A DNA stretch of 64,000 bases from Rhodobacteraceae bacterium EL53 (GCA_900313015.1 OMPR01000013.1:526725-590724), one strand, 5' to 3'. Positions 36,540 through 45,138 are shown, counted from the stretch's first letter. Notes: a model not told the origin generated them from the letters alone. Numbers and translations: made by a program.

Positions 36540-36559
36540 TTGACCGACTGATCGGTCAA
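36540..36559. promoter_or_regulatory. Candidate PaaR (TetR) operator upstream of paaZ
   Basis: TTGACCGACTGATCGGTCAA: perfect 8-bp arms (TTGACCGA/TCGGTCAA) around 4 bases. Similar dyads occur in front of two other paa units in this window, 41757-41776 and 50860-50879. Confidence 0.72.
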
Positions 36560-36595
36560 TTATTTTGATGCAAAAAAGTTGATGCTCTTACGAAA

Positions 36596-36626
36596 TCGGC
36601 CGGAGCGAGGGGGTCGCTCCGGCCGA
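36596..36626 (-). terminator. Strong hairpin after the TRAP transporter operon
   Basis: Perfect 13-bp arms (TCGGCCGGAGCGA and TCGCTCCGGCCGA) around a 5-base loop, 10 bp beyond the dctM stop. The tail on the minus strand is short (TTTCG). It separates the TRAP genes from the paaZ promoter. Confidence 0.75.
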
Positions 36627-36635
36627 ATGTCTGTG

Positions 36636-37988
36636 TCAGTGCCCAAGGGAGCCAAAGTAATTTGGCAGAACCAGAACCACCCAGGGAACCAGTACAATCA
36701 ACGCCAATCGGAAGATGTCGGCGATCCAGAAGGGGGTTACACCCCTAAAGATGGTGGCGGTTGAGACATCCCCAACAACCCCTTTCAGGATGAACACGTT
36801 CAGTCCAACCGGGGGTGTGATGAGCGAGATTTCGGTCACCACCACAACCACAATACCGAACCAGATCGGGTCATAGCCCAATGAGGTGACCAGCGGGAAG
36901 AAGATAGGCACGGTCAGCAGCAGCATCGACAGCGATTCAAAGACACATCCAAGGATGATATAGATGCCGAGGATCATCAGGATCACCGCAAAGGGGGGTA
37001 CTTCGTAGGCTGTGACCATGGCGATCAAGGCCTCGGGCAAGCCAGCCAGGTTGATGAAGTTTGAAAACACCTGTGCACCGATCAGGACGGCAAACAGTGA
37101 CGCGGCGGTGAAAGAGGTCTCTTTGAGAACCTCAAAAATGCCGCCAACGGTCAGCCCGCCTCGGAACAGAGCAATCAAAAAGGCACCAGCAGCGCCCATG
37201 CCTGCGGCCTCGGTCGGGGAGAAAGTCAGGTTCAGCGGTTCGAAATCAAACGCACCGTACAGGCCGCCGATGACGAGGAAGAACAACAACAGCACAGCCC
37301 AGACAGAGCCAAGTGCCTTAACGCGTTCACCCCATCCTGCGCGTTCACCGGCGGGGCCGGATTCTGGATTGCGCCAGACGGTCCAGCGGACTGCGAAGAG
37401 ATAGAACAGGATGCCCAGAATGCCGGGCAGAACGCCCGCCATGAACAGCTTGCCAATAGATGTCTCGGTCAGCAGGCCATAAATCACCAAGATCACCGAA
37501 GGTGGGATCAGGATGCCGAGCGTGCCGCCAGCCGCGATGGATGCGGTCGACAGTTCATCGGAATAACCATAACGGCGCATTTCCGGCATTGCGACCTTGG
37601 ACATGGTCGCCGCTGTTGCCAGTGATGATCCACAGATGGCCGAAAAACCACCACAGGCCGCGACGGTTGCCATCGCGATACCACCGCGCATGTGGCCAAG
37701 AAAGGCATTGGAAACGGCGTACAGTTCTTTTGCCATGCCGCCTTTGTTCACAAACAGACCCATCAGGATGAACAAGGGCACGACCGACAGGCCGTAATCC
37801 TGCGCGGTATCCATGGTTTGGCGCCCGACCATCGACATCGCCGCCTTGAGGCCGCGCTCCGAAAAGATCGAGCCGCCGCGTTCGTAGGCGAAGCCCAGCG
37901 TGCCGACGAGGCCCATGGCAAAAACGATGGGCATGCGCACAAGCACAAGCACCAGAACAAGGGCGAAACCAATAAGGGCGGCGGTCAT
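36636..37988 (-). CDS. dctM: TRAP transporter large permease, DctM-like
   Basis: A 450-residue inner-membrane protein with about 12 hydrophobic segments, the translocating subunit of a TRAP transporter. Recognisable segments include RMPIVFAMGLVGTLGFAYERG, GGIAMATVAACGGFSAICGSS, GTLGILIPPSVILVIYGLLTE, and near the C-terminus TPPVGLNVFILKGV. Its ATG overlaps the dctQ stop by 4 bp (ATGA). It is last of the dctP-dctQ-dctM unit embedded in the paa cluster, so an aromatic or other organic acid is the likely substrate. Confidence 0.93.
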   Translation of the reverse strand: MTAALIGFALVLVLVLVRMPIVFAMGLVGTLGFAYERGGSIFSERGLKAAMSMVGRQTMDTAQDYGLSVVPLFILMGLFVNKGGMAKELYAVSNAFLGHMRGGIAMATVAACGGFSAICGSSLATAATMSKVAMPEMRRYGYSDELSTASIAAGGTLGILIPPSVILVIYGLLTETSIGKLFMAGVLPGILGILFYLFAVRWTVWRNPESGPAGERAGWGERVKALGSVWAVLLLFFLVIGGLYGAFDFEPLNLTFSPTEAAGMGAAGAFLIALFRGGLTVGGIFEVLKETSFTAASLFAVLIGAQVFSNFINLAGLPEALIAMVTAYEVPPFAVILMILGIYIILGCVFESLSMLLLTVPIFFPLVTSLGYDPIWFGIVVVVVTEISLITPPVGLNVFILKGVVGDVSTATIFRGVTPFWIADIFRLALIVLVPWVVLVLPNYFGSLGH

Positions 37989-38491
37989 TGTGCGGACTCC
38001 GACAGCAATTTAGGGGCAAAAAGGTGAAGGAGGCCGGTGATGATCATGGCAATGGCGGTGATCGCCAGAGACACGGTAATGAACCAGCCAATGTAATATG
38101 TCGGGATCGAAAGGTATTCGGTAACATCACCATAGTCGCGGGCGCGCTCGGCCAAGATCCAGATGCGCTGGATCGGCCAGAACAACAGAATGCCGCTGAC
38201 AACGTAAAGGATTCCGTCACGCAGACGGCTGAGACGCAGGCGGTGGAAAATTCCATCGGTCAGATCGACCGCGATATGGCCATCGCTCACGGAAATGATT
38301 GGCATGACGGAAAACACCAGAATAGCCATAAGAATGCGGGTGAGCTCGGTAGCGGCTTCGATCGGGGAATTGAAAACGGATCGTAGGATGACGTCGCAGA
38401 ATGTCATCACCATCAGAGCGAACAGCGCAGCGCAGGCCACGAAAACGGGCAGGGCGCTGGCGCGGCGGATGAGGTGGATCAGGGGGGTCAT
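37985..38491 (-). CDS. dctQ: TRAP transporter small permease, DctQ-like
   Basis: A 168-residue membrane protein with four hydrophobic segments, the small TRAP subunit that joins DctM. Segments include LPVFVACAALFALMVMTFCDVILRS at the start and WFITVSLAITAIAMIITGLL at the end. The start at 38491 (MTPLIHLIRRASALP) is supported by GGGAGGAG just upstream; an in-frame ATG at 38542 overlaps the intercistronic hairpin. It overlaps dctM by 4 bp. Confidence 0.9.
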   Translation of the reverse strand: MTPLIHLIRRASALPVFVACAALFALMVMTFCDVILRSVFNSPIEAATELTRILMAILVFSVMPIISVSDGHIAVDLTDGIFHRLRLSRLRDGILYVVSGILLFWPIQRIWILAERARDYGDVTEYLSIPTYYIGWFITVSLAITAIAMIITGLLHLFAPKLLSESAQ

Positions 38492-38531
38492 GCGGGCTCC
38501 TCCCACGGGGGATTGGCAGATCGGGGTGAAA

Positions 38532-38556
38532 GGGGCCACCACAGATGGGCGGCCCC
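38532..38556 (-). terminator. Intercistronic hairpin between dctP and dctQ
   Basis: On the minus strand GGGGCCGCC pairs with GGTGGCCCC (8 of 9) around a 7-base loop, followed by TTTC. It sits between the dctP stop and the dctQ ribosome-binding site and probably lowers expression of the membrane subunits relative to the binding protein. Confidence 0.6.
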
Positions 38557-38572
38557 GATAGTCGATCAGAAC

Positions 38573-39595
38573 TTAGTTCGCGGCCATGTCGGCTTTGATC
38601 TGGTCGTACGCGGCCTGCGCATCGATACCGGCGTCGGACACTTCGGCGATGACCTTGGTGCGCACGTCAGCTGCGATGGCGTTGAATTTGTCCAGATCCG
38701 CAGCAGAGGCGGCGTTGATCGCGTTGCCGTCGGTCGCGGTGGTTGCTTCACGGCCAATGGCGTCGATCTCGTCCCAGATCTTGCCGATTTCGCGGCTCAG
38801 GGGCTCACCGAACACTTTGTCGTCCAGCGCGGCCTGAAGATCGGCAGGCAGATCGGCAAAAGTGTCTTCGTTCATGATGAAGGCGAAGGAGCCACGATAC
38901 AGGCCACCGGGAACTTCGTACACGTTCTTTGCAACTTCGGTCAGTTTAAAGCCTTTGCGCGATTCCATTGGCATCACAACACCGTCGGCTGCGTTTGATG
39001 CCAGTGTTTCGTATACTTTAGGCGCAGGAACTTTGATGCCGGTGGCACCTAGCGCAGAACCTACATCGCCGCCAACGCCGCCAGGGATGCGTACTTTGAG
39101 ACCCGAAATCTGGCTCATGTCAGTCACGGCTGCATTCGAGTGCAGCTGAGCGGGACCGTGCGTGTGCAGGGCGATCAGCTTGACGCCGCGGTGCTCGTTG
39201 GCTTTGGACAGAAACTTTTCGTATGCGCGCCAGTAAGCAACCGAAGCGGCTTCGGCAGACCCTTCGTAGCCGGGCAGTTCGATCAGCTTGGTGGTGACGA
39301 AACGACCGGGCTGGTAGCCGTGGAAGATGATCGAAGCATCAGCCGCGCCATCTTGGATCAAGTCCATCTGTGCGGGAGGAGGGGCAATGCCCAATTTCAG
39401 TTCGGCGGTGACTTTGCCGTCTGTAGCCTCTTCGACCATTTCAACGAATTTGGGCCACATTTTGGCGTTGATGCCGTGGGTGGGTGGCGCCCAGCTGGAA
39501 ATCGTCAGTGTGTGATCCGCGGCAAAGGCTGCGACACCTGTTACGGCCAGGGCTGCTGAGGCCAGCAGAGTGGTCAGTTTAGTCATTTTCACCAT
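38573..39595 (-). CDS. dctP: TRAP transporter substrate-binding protein, DctP-like
   Basis: A 340-residue periplasmic binding protein with a signal peptide (TKLTTLLASAALAVTGVAAFAA). The mature protein follows the DctP pattern: TISSWAPPTHGINAKMWPKF, then ISGLKVRIPGGVGGDVGSALGAT, where the Arg in KVRIPG is the residue that clamps the substrate carboxylate, and NAADGVVMPMES. GGGAGG lies 7 bp before the ATG. It is the first TRAP gene, downstream of the fused hydratase/dehydrogenase gene on the same strand. Uptake of phenylacetate or a related aromatic acid is inferred from location only. Confidence 0.92.
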   Translation of the reverse strand: MVKMTKLTTLLASAALAVTGVAAFAADHTLTISSWAPPTHGINAKMWPKFVEMVEEATDGKVTAELKLGIAPPPAQMDLIQDGAADASIIFHGYQPGRFVTTKLIELPGYEGSAEAASVAYWRAYEKFLSKANEHRGVKLIALHTHGPAQLHSNAAVTDMSQISGLKVRIPGGVGGDVGSALGATGIKVPAPKVYETLASNAADGVVMPMESRKGFKLTEVAKNVYEVPGGLYRGSFAFIMNEDTFADLPADLQAALDDKVFGEPLSREIGKIWDEIDAIGREATTATDGNAINAASAADLDKFNAIAADVRTKVIAEVSDAGIDAQAAYDQIKADMAAN

Positions 39596-39630
39596 TGGGT
39601 TTCCTCCCTCAAAAATGGTATTGTTGATGT

Positions 39631-39662
39631 CGGTTAATGGTTGGTTTTGTAACTATCAACCG
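39631..39662 (-). terminator. Stem-loop between the fused hydratase/dehydrogenase gene and dctP
   Basis: 12-bp arms (39631-39642 and 39651-39662, one mismatch and one G-U pair) around an 8-base loop in the 86-bp gap. Without a T-run it may stabilise mRNA or allow partial read-through from the paa gene into the TRAP genes. Confidence 0.5.
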
Positions 39663-39681
39663 TCGGCTTGATCTTATTTCA

Positions 39682-41712
39682 TCAGGCTGCCGGCTCTGCG
39701 ATTACCCAGGATTTCGGGCTCTCATCAGACACCAACTCCATGATTTCGTTGATTTTTTCCTGCCCTAATTGACCTGCAAGATGCATCGGTCCACCGCGCC
39801 AGCGTGGAAAGCCATAGCCGTGAAGCTTGACCATATCCACGTCTTCTGCCCGCTCGGCGATGCCTTCGGCGACGATGCGTGCGCCCTCATTGGCGAGCAC
39901 GGCGATCAGGCGATCGGCGATTTCCTGTGTTGAGTATGCACGGCGGGTGATGCCGCGATCTGCCGAGTATTGGAGGATCAATTTGTCCACCTCGGGATCC
40001 CTTTGTGGTGTGCGGTTGCCCTCAGCATAGGTGTACCAGCCTTTGCCCGCGCGCTGGCCCAAGCGATCCATTTCACACAGCGTGTCGGCAATGCGTTCGT
40101 AGCGTTCGTTCGGGTCACGGGTGGCGGCTTGGCGTTTGCGGTTGGCCCAAGCGATTTGCAATCCGGTCAGGTCCTGCAGCTCAAACGGCCCCATGGGCAA
40201 ACCCGCACCGCGTGCGGCAGCATCGACCTCGTGTGGTAGGGCACCGTCGGCCAGCAGGTATTCTGCTTCGCGCCGGTAAGCGGCCAACATCCGGTTGCCA
40301 ATGAACCCGTCGCAAATGCCCGACAGGACCGAGACCTTGCGCAAGCGCTTGCCAAGAGCAAAGCCGGTGGCCAGAACCTCGGGGGCGGTATCGGGTGTTT
40401 TGACGATTTCCAGCAGCTTCATCACATGGGCAGGGCTAAAGAAGTGCAGCCCGATACAGCGCGACAGGTTGGGGATGCCGTCAAAGATCTGTGTCGGATC
40501 AAGATAAGAGGTGTTGGTGGCAAGGATAGCATCCTTAGACACCACAGCGGCCAATTGCTGGAACACTGTGCGTTTGACATCCAGATCTTCAAACACCGCC
40601 TCAAGCGCCAAATCGACTTGAGCGGCATCGGCGTAGGTGTCGGTGGTGATCAGGCGCTGGATCATCTCTGCCTGCTTGGCTGGCGATATTTTACCCCGCT
40701 TTACGCCGCCTTCGATCAACCCTGCAACTCGGGCCTGCGCGCTGGCCGCTTCCTCAGCATTGCGTTCAATCACGGTGACGGTCAGGCCCCCTGTCAGGCA
40801 GGCCATGGCGATCCCCGCGCCCATCAAACCACCGCCAACGATGGCGACATGGTTCAGACCGCGTGGGGCGATGCCGTCGATGGCCTTGGGTTTGCTGACG
40901 GCGCGTTCGGCGAAAAATGCATAGCGCAGCGCCTGGCTTTCGGTGGATTTGCGCAGCTCAAGATGGCGGGCGCGTTCCTTTGGCTGCCCTTCGGCAAAGG
41001 GCAGGGCAGCCCATTGCAAGGCTTCAAGGTTTAACAGGGGCGATTGCTGGCCCTTGGAACGTTTCTTTAGCGCGGTTTCAGCGGCGGCGTAGGCCTCGGC
41101 ATCCAAGGCAGCAACCGTGCGGTCGCGGATTTTGATGGGGCGCTGAGGCAGGGTGGTGGCAAAGGCGCGCGCGGCTTCTGTAAGGTCCCCGCTTGCGATC
41201 TGATCAATGCCACCGAGTTGCAGCATCTGTGTTGCGGGAATGATTTTGCCAGAGCATGCCAGATCAATGGCGGCTGACATGCCAAGCAAGCGAGGGGCCC
41301 GCTGTGTGCCACCGGCCCCGGGGATCAGGCCTGCGTTGACTTCGGGCAGACCAAATTTGGTGCCTTCGACCGCAATGCGCCAAGCGCAACCCATTGCGAT
41401 TTCAAGCCCGCCGCCCAGAACTGTATCGTGCATGGCAGCGATAAAGGGCGTTTCGCTGTCTTCCAGCATCTGCACTACGTCGGGCAGGTGGGGCTCTTCG
41501 GCGGGGCGATCAAACTCGGACATGTCACCGCCCGCAACAAAGGTGCGCCCGGCGCAGGTCAGGATTGCGACGCGTGCGCCCTGCACCTGGGTCACGGCCT
41601 GTGCCAGCCCGGCGCGGACCGCTGTTGAGGTTGCATTGACCGGCGGATTGTTGATTTCGACCCAGGCGATATCGCCTTCCCGTGTTACGTTCACAACTGT
41701 GCTGGCGGTCAT
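39682..41712 (-). CDS. Fused enoyl-CoA hydratase/3-hydroxyacyl-CoA dehydrogenase (PaaF+PaaH role)
   Basis: A 676-residue FadB-like monofunctional-chain fusion. The crotonase part (1-190) has [20 protein letters not shown] and [18 protein letters not shown], holding both catalytic Glu positions. The NAD-binding part starts near 290 with VAIVGGGLMGAGIAMA; the catalytic His is in [17 protein letters not shown]. In this cluster it can hydrate 2,3-dehydroadipyl-CoA and oxidise 3-hydroxyadipyl-CoA, the steps done by PaaF and PaaH in E. coli, which have no separate genes here. The ATG at 41712 (MTASTVVNV) with GAGG upstream is preferred over 41748. It is divergent from paaG, sharing a candidate PaaR operator. 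Confidence 0.9.
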   Translation of the reverse strand: MTASTVVNVTREGDIAWVEINNPPVNATSTAVRAGLAQAVTQVQGARVAILTCAGRTFVAGGDMSEFDRPAEEPHLPDVVQMLEDSETPFIAAMHDTVLGGGLEIAMGCAWRIAVEGTKFGLPEVNAGLIPGAGGTQRAPRLLGMSAAIDLACSGKIIPATQMLQLGGIDQIASGDLTEAARAFATTLPQRPIKIRDRTVAALDAEAYAAAETALKKRSKGQQSPLLNLEALQWAALPFAEGQPKERARHLELRKSTESQALRYAFFAERAVSKPKAIDGIAPRGLNHVAIVGGGLMGAGIAMACLTGGLTVTVIERNAEEAASAQARVAGLIEGGVKRGKISPAKQAEMIQRLITTDTYADAAQVDLALEAVFEDLDVKRTVFQQLAAVVSKDAILATNTSYLDPTQIFDGIPNLSRCIGLHFFSPAHVMKLLEIVKTPDTAPEVLATGFALGKRLRKVSVLSGICDGFIGNRMLAAYRREAEYLLADGALPHEVDAAARGAGLPMGPFELQDLTGLQIAWANRKRQAATRDPNERYERIADTLCEMDRLGQRAGKGWYTYAEGNRTPQRDPEVDKLILQYSADRGITRRAYSTQEIADRLIAVLANEGARIVAEGIAERAEDVDMVKLHGYGFPRWRGGPMHLAGQLGQEKINEIMELVSDESPKSWVIAEPAA

Positions 41713-41756
41713 ATCCGTGCCCTCGTATCGGAGATTCGTCATATTCAAGAAATTTA

Positions 41757-41776
41757 TTGACCAACCGTTCGGTTAA
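41757..41776. promoter_or_regulatory. Candidate PaaR (TetR) operator between paaG and the fused hydratase/dehydrogenase gene
   Basis: TTGACCAACCGTTCGGTTAA: arms match at 6 of 8 positions and share the TTGACC...CGGT-AA pattern with the dyad before paaZ. It lies in the middle of the 104-bp divergent region and could control both directions. Confidence 0.68.
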
Positions 41777-41816
41777 TGCAACAGTTTTGTCGAAACATAT
41801 GAAAAGCGGGTCTGAC

Positions 41817-42602
41817 ATGAGTGATACGATTCTTGCGCAAGATCATGGAAATTGGGTTGAAATCACCCTGAACCGTCCTGATCGCCTGAATAGTTTTAAT
41901 GACGAGATGCATTATGCATTGCGTGCGACTCTGGAAGGGGCCCGCGATAATGGCGCTCGGGCGGTACTGTTGACCGGGGCCGGACGTGGGTTCTGTGCGG
42001 GGCAGGATCTGGGTGATCGTGATCCGTCCAAGATGGATGGCCCGCCCGATTTGTCAAAAACTGTCCGCACATTTTATGCCCCTCTGGTCAACCTGATCCG
42101 GTCACTTGATTTCCCGGTCATTTGTGCGGTGAACGGGGTTGCTGCCGGGGCTGGGGCCAATGTGGCGCTGGCCTGTGACATGGTGTTGGCTGCTGAAAGC
42201 GCCAAGTTTATTCAGTCGTTTTCAAAAGTTGGCTTGATCCCTGATACCGGTGGATCATGGCATTTGCCACGCCTATTGGGTGAGGCACGCGCCAAAGGAT
42301 TGGCACTTACCGCGCAGCCGTTGCCCGCGAAACAGGCCGAGGATTGGGGGCTGATCTGGAAAGCGATTGCTGACGATCAGCTGATGGACGAGGCACGTGC
42401 GCTGACCGCCAAGCTGGCTGATGGCCCGACATTGGGTTTAGGTCTGACGAAACAGTGCATTCAGGCCGCGGCGGTGGACACGTTGGAGGATCATCTGGAA
42501 ATGGAGGCCGACGCGATGAAAACCTGTGGCGAAAGCGCAGATTACGCCGAGGGCGTTTCGTCGTTTTTGGAGAAACGCGCACCCAAATTTCAGGGCAAAT
42601 GA
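41817..42602 (+). CDS. paaG: 2-(1,2-epoxy-1,2-dihydrophenyl)acetyl-CoA isomerase PaaG
   Basis: Crotonase-family enzyme that turns the ring epoxide of phenylacetyl-CoA into oxepin-CoA; 261 residues. The substrate-binding signature GRGFCAGQDLGDRD and the following SLDFPVICAVNGVAAGAGANVALACDMV are typical of PaaG, including the conserved Asp of GQDLGDRD. The C-terminal SADYAEGVSSFLEKRAPKFQGK is also characteristic. Start at 41817 (MSDTILAQD); an ATG 18 bp upstream is possible. It is the first gene of paaG-paaI-paaK-tetR and its stop overlaps the paaI start. Confidence 0.93.
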   Translation: MSDTILAQDHGNWVEITLNRPDRLNSFNDEMHYALRATLEGARDNGARAVLLTGAGRGFCAGQDLGDRDPSKMDGPPDLSKTVRTFYAPLVNLIRSLDFPVICAVNGVAAGAGANVALACDMVLAAESAKFIQSFSKVGLIPDTGGSWHLPRLLGEARAKGLALTAQPLPAKQAEDWGLIWKAIADDQLMDEARALTAKLADGPTLGLGLTKQCIQAAAVDTLEDHLEMEADAMKTCGESADYAEGVSSFLEKRAPKFQGK

Positions 42603-43033
42603 CCATGACCCCAAAGGAACGTGCAGAACGCGCCGCGCAGGCGATGTGGGATGGGGATCAGGCCTCGCAATGGGCGGGGATGGAAATCACCCATATTGAT
42701 GAGGCGACCGCGACGCTGGAAATGACAGTCGCCGCACATCATTGCAATGGCCATGCTATTTGCCACGGTGGTGTGACGTTCATGTTGGCGGACAGTGCGT
42801 TTGCCTTTGCTTGTAATAGCCGTAACCAATCAACCGTGGCGCAGCACAATGTGATCAGCTTTGTCGCGCCGGGACAGTTGGGCGACCGGTTGATTGCCAA
42901 AGCAACCGAGCTGAGCCTGACCGGGCGCAGCGGAATTTATGATGTGACAGTAACCAATCAGGACGGCCATAAGATCGCGGAATTTCGGGGATTTTCCCGC
43001 GCGATCAAGGGCTCTCTGTTCGACGAGTCCTGA
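42599..43033 (+). CDS. paaI: Hydroxyphenylacetyl-CoA thioesterase PaaI
   Basis: A 144-residue hotdog-fold thioesterase that rescues CoA from dead-end ring-hydroxylated phenylacetyl-CoA. Family motifs are HHCNGHAICHGGVTFMLADSAFAFA, where HGG and the acidic residue of LADS form the active site, and the Asn-rich NSRNQSTVAQHNVISF. Translation probably begins at ATG 42599, which overlaps the paaG TGA (ATGA); a second ATG follows 6 bp later. The open frame extends further upstream inside paaG but is not the real start. Confidence 0.92.
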   Translation: MTMTPKERAERAAQAMWDGDQASQWAGMEITHIDEATATLEMTVAAHHCNGHAICHGGVTFMLADSAFAFACNSRNQSTVAQHNVISFVAPGQLGDRLIAKATELSLTGRSGIYDVTVTNQDGHKIAEFRGFSRAIKGSLFDES

Positions 43034-43048
43034 GCCGAGGAGGAACCC

Positions 43049-44359
43049 ATGAAAGATTTGACCCCAAACAAGGCCGACCTTGACCCGATCGAGGTTGCCT
43101 CGATTGACGAGATCCGCGCGACCCAGCTGGAGCGCATGAAATGGTCGTTGCGCCATGCCTATGACAATGTGCCGATGTATAAGCAGCGGTTCGATGAGGC
43201 GGGTGTACATCCGGATGATCTGAAATCTCTGACGGACCTGTCCAAGTTCCCGTTCACCTACAAGAACGACCTGCGCGACAATTATCCGTTTGGCCTGTTT
43301 GCGGTTCCGCGCGAACAGATTATTCGGTTGCATGCCTCGTCTGGGACTACCGGTAAGGCGACTGTGGTTGGCTATACCGAAGGGGATATCAACAATTGGG
43401 CTGATCTGCTGGCGCGTTCGCTGCGCGCCTCGGGCCTGCGCCGGGGCGATATGGTTCACAACGCCTATGGCTATGGTCTGTTTACTGGCGGTTTGGGTGC
43501 TCATTACGGCATCGAACGTCTGGGCGCGACTGTTGTGCCCATGGGGGGTGGTCAGACGAAGAAGCAGGTTGGCCTGATCAACGATTTCAAGCCCGACGGC
43601 ATCATGGTGACCCCGTCTTATATGCTCAACATCCTCGAAGAGTTCCACAAACAGGGGCTGGATCCACGCGATAGTTCTTTGTCGGTTGGTGTGTTTGGCG
43701 CGGAACCTTGGACCAATGCCATGCGTTTAGAGGTCGAAAAGGCCTTCGATATGCATGCGGTTGATATCTATGGCCTGTCGGAAATTATGGGGCCGGGTGT
43801 GGCCAATGAATGTGTTGAAACCAAAGATGGCCTGCACGTTTGGGAGGACCATTTCTATCCTGAAATCATTGATCCCAAGACTGGCGAAGTGGTTCCAGAT
43901 GGCGAGATGGGTGAGTTGGTATTCACCACGCTAACCAAAGAAGGTTTGCCGATGATCCGCTATCGCACCCGGGATCTGACCCGCCTATTGCCGGGAACTG
44001 CGCGTTCTATGCGACGGATGGAGAAAATTACCGGCCGGTCAGATGACATGATCATCCTGCGTGGTGTAAATGTGTTCCCAACCCAGATCGAAGAGCAATT
44101 GATGGCGACGGGCGGTCTTTCGCCGCATTTCCAGATTGAACTCTACAAATCTGGCCGTATGGATGCGCTGCGCGTTTATGTTGAGGCAAACCCGGATGCC
44201 GCTGATGAGCTGAGCAAAACAGCATCGGCGCGGATGTTGAGCAAGCGGATCAAGGATATGGTCGGTGTCTCGACAGAAATCGTGGTGGGTGATCCGGGTG
44301 ATGTTGCCCGTTCTGAAGGCAAGGCGCAACGCGTCATCGATAATCGAGACAAGGAATAA
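43049..44359 (+). CDS. paaK: Phenylacetate-CoA ligase PaaK
   Basis: Activates phenylacetate with ATP and CoA to phenylacetyl-CoA, the entry step of the pathway; 436 residues, the usual length. The ATP-binding loop is LHASSGTTGKATVVGYT, followed by IYGLSEIMGPGVANEC and IRYRTRDLTRLLPG. The C-terminal domain carries GVNVFPTQIEEQL typical of PaaK. A CCGAGGAGGA site precedes the ATG. Only 15 bp separate it from paaI and 3 bp from the TetR gene. Confidence 0.96.
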   Translation: MKDLTPNKADLDPIEVASIDEIRATQLERMKWSLRHAYDNVPMYKQRFDEAGVHPDDLKSLTDLSKFPFTYKNDLRDNYPFGLFAVPREQIIRLHASSGTTGKATVVGYTEGDINNWADLLARSLRASGLRRGDMVHNAYGYGLFTGGLGAHYGIERLGATVVPMGGGQTKKQVGLINDFKPDGIMVTPSYMLNILEEFHKQGLDPRDSSLSVGVFGAEPWTNAMRLEVEKAFDMHAVDIYGLSEIMGPGVANECVETKDGLHVWEDHFYPEIIDPKTGEVVPDGEMGELVFTTLTKEGLPMIRYRTRDLTRLLPGTARSMRRMEKITGRSDDMIILRGVNVFPTQIEEQLMATGGLSPHFQIELYKSGRMDALRVYVEANPDAADELSKTASARMLSKRIKDMVGVSTEIVVGDPGDVARSEGKAQRVIDNRDKE

Positions 44360-44362
44360 GAT

Positions 44363-44959
44363 TTGGCCCGCACGATTGCAAAAGACCACGATAAAAAGCG
44401 TGCTCAAATCTTGAAATCTGCTGCGCGAGTGTTTGCGCGCGAGGGATTTGATCGGGCTTCGATGACACAGCTGGCGCGAGAGTGCGGGATTTCTAAGGCC
44501 AATATTTATCACTACTATGACAGCAAGGATGCCATTCTGTTTGATATCCTTGAGATCTACTTGCGGGAGCTGCGGGATCTGATCTGTGGCATTCAGATCG
44601 AAGGACTGAATGCGGAAGAGCGGTTGCACAAGGTGATTGCAGAAATTCTGCTCGCCTATCAGGGTGTTGATGACGAACACAGGGTGCAGACCAGTGGTAT
44701 GTCGGCATTGCCAGAAGAGCAGCAAAAGGTGCTACGTGGATATCAGCGCGATATGGTTGAGTTTCTGAATGGGATCATTGCCGAGATAGCCCCGGATGTG
44801 TTTGGGCATGACGCGGACAAGCTGCGGGCGGCGACGATGTCAGTCTTTGGCATGCTGAACTGGTACTACATGTGGAATGCCGGGGCAGGCCCGGACGCAC
44901 GTGAAGACTATGCGGCGGTTGTTTCTAAACTGACGCTGCACGGGGTGCGGGGCCTATAA
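44363..44959 (+). CDS. paaR: TetR family regulator, PaaR-like
   Basis: A 198-residue TetR/AcrR repressor. The helix-turn-helix reads MTQLARECGISKANIYHYYDSKDAILFDIL (about residues 35-64). The start appears to be TTG at 44363, 3 bp after the paaK stop, indicating translational coupling. The C-terminal ligand domain is of the type found in TetR regulators that sense acyl-CoA. As the last gene of paaG-I-K it very likely controls the paa units by binding the three TTGACC-type dyads in the window; the effector would be phenylacetyl-CoA, by analogy with known PaaR proteins. Confidence 0.85.
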   Translation: MARTIAKDHDKKRAQILKSAARVFAREGFDRASMTQLARECGISKANIYHYYDSKDAILFDILEIYLRELRDLICGIQIEGLNAEERLHKVIAEILLAYQGVDDEHRVQTSGMSALPEEQQKVLRGYQRDMVEFLNGIIAEIAPDVFGHDADKLRAATMSVFGMLNWYYMWNAGAGPDAREDYAAVVSKLTLHGVRGL

Positions 44960-45047
44960 CTGTCCCCTGCGCGGTCAATCTTCGAACAAAATTGTATGTA
45001 CGTGCAAACTGCGCGGCCTTTGGCCTTGCGTCCTGCGGAGGGCGCGG

Positions 45048-45116
45048 GGCCCGGCAAGCGCGGCGCAGCCGCGCTTGCCGGGCCTAACGGGAGGAGATGC
45101 CCCACCCGGGGCTTTG
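45048..45116. repeat. Two-hairpin repeated element, copy 1
   Basis: A perfect 17-bp-arm hairpin (45048-45064 with 45068-45084, loop GCA) is followed by AACGGGAGGAGAT, then a small hairpin (GCCCC-ACCC-GGGGC) and the tail GACGACGGGCGGGAG. The same order and flanking words occur in copy 2 at 60711-60792. It lies between the convergent tetR and PF05138 genes and probably terminates both transcripts. Confidence 0.7.
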
Positions 45117-45138
45117 ACGACGGGCGGGAGCACTTGTT

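Noticed and set aside
41757-41776. Reading the TTGACC dyads as -35 promoter elements only
   Set aside because: TTGACC resembles a -35 hexamer, but the two-fold symmetry and recurrence before three paa units are better explained by a regulator site; overlap with promoters is still possible.
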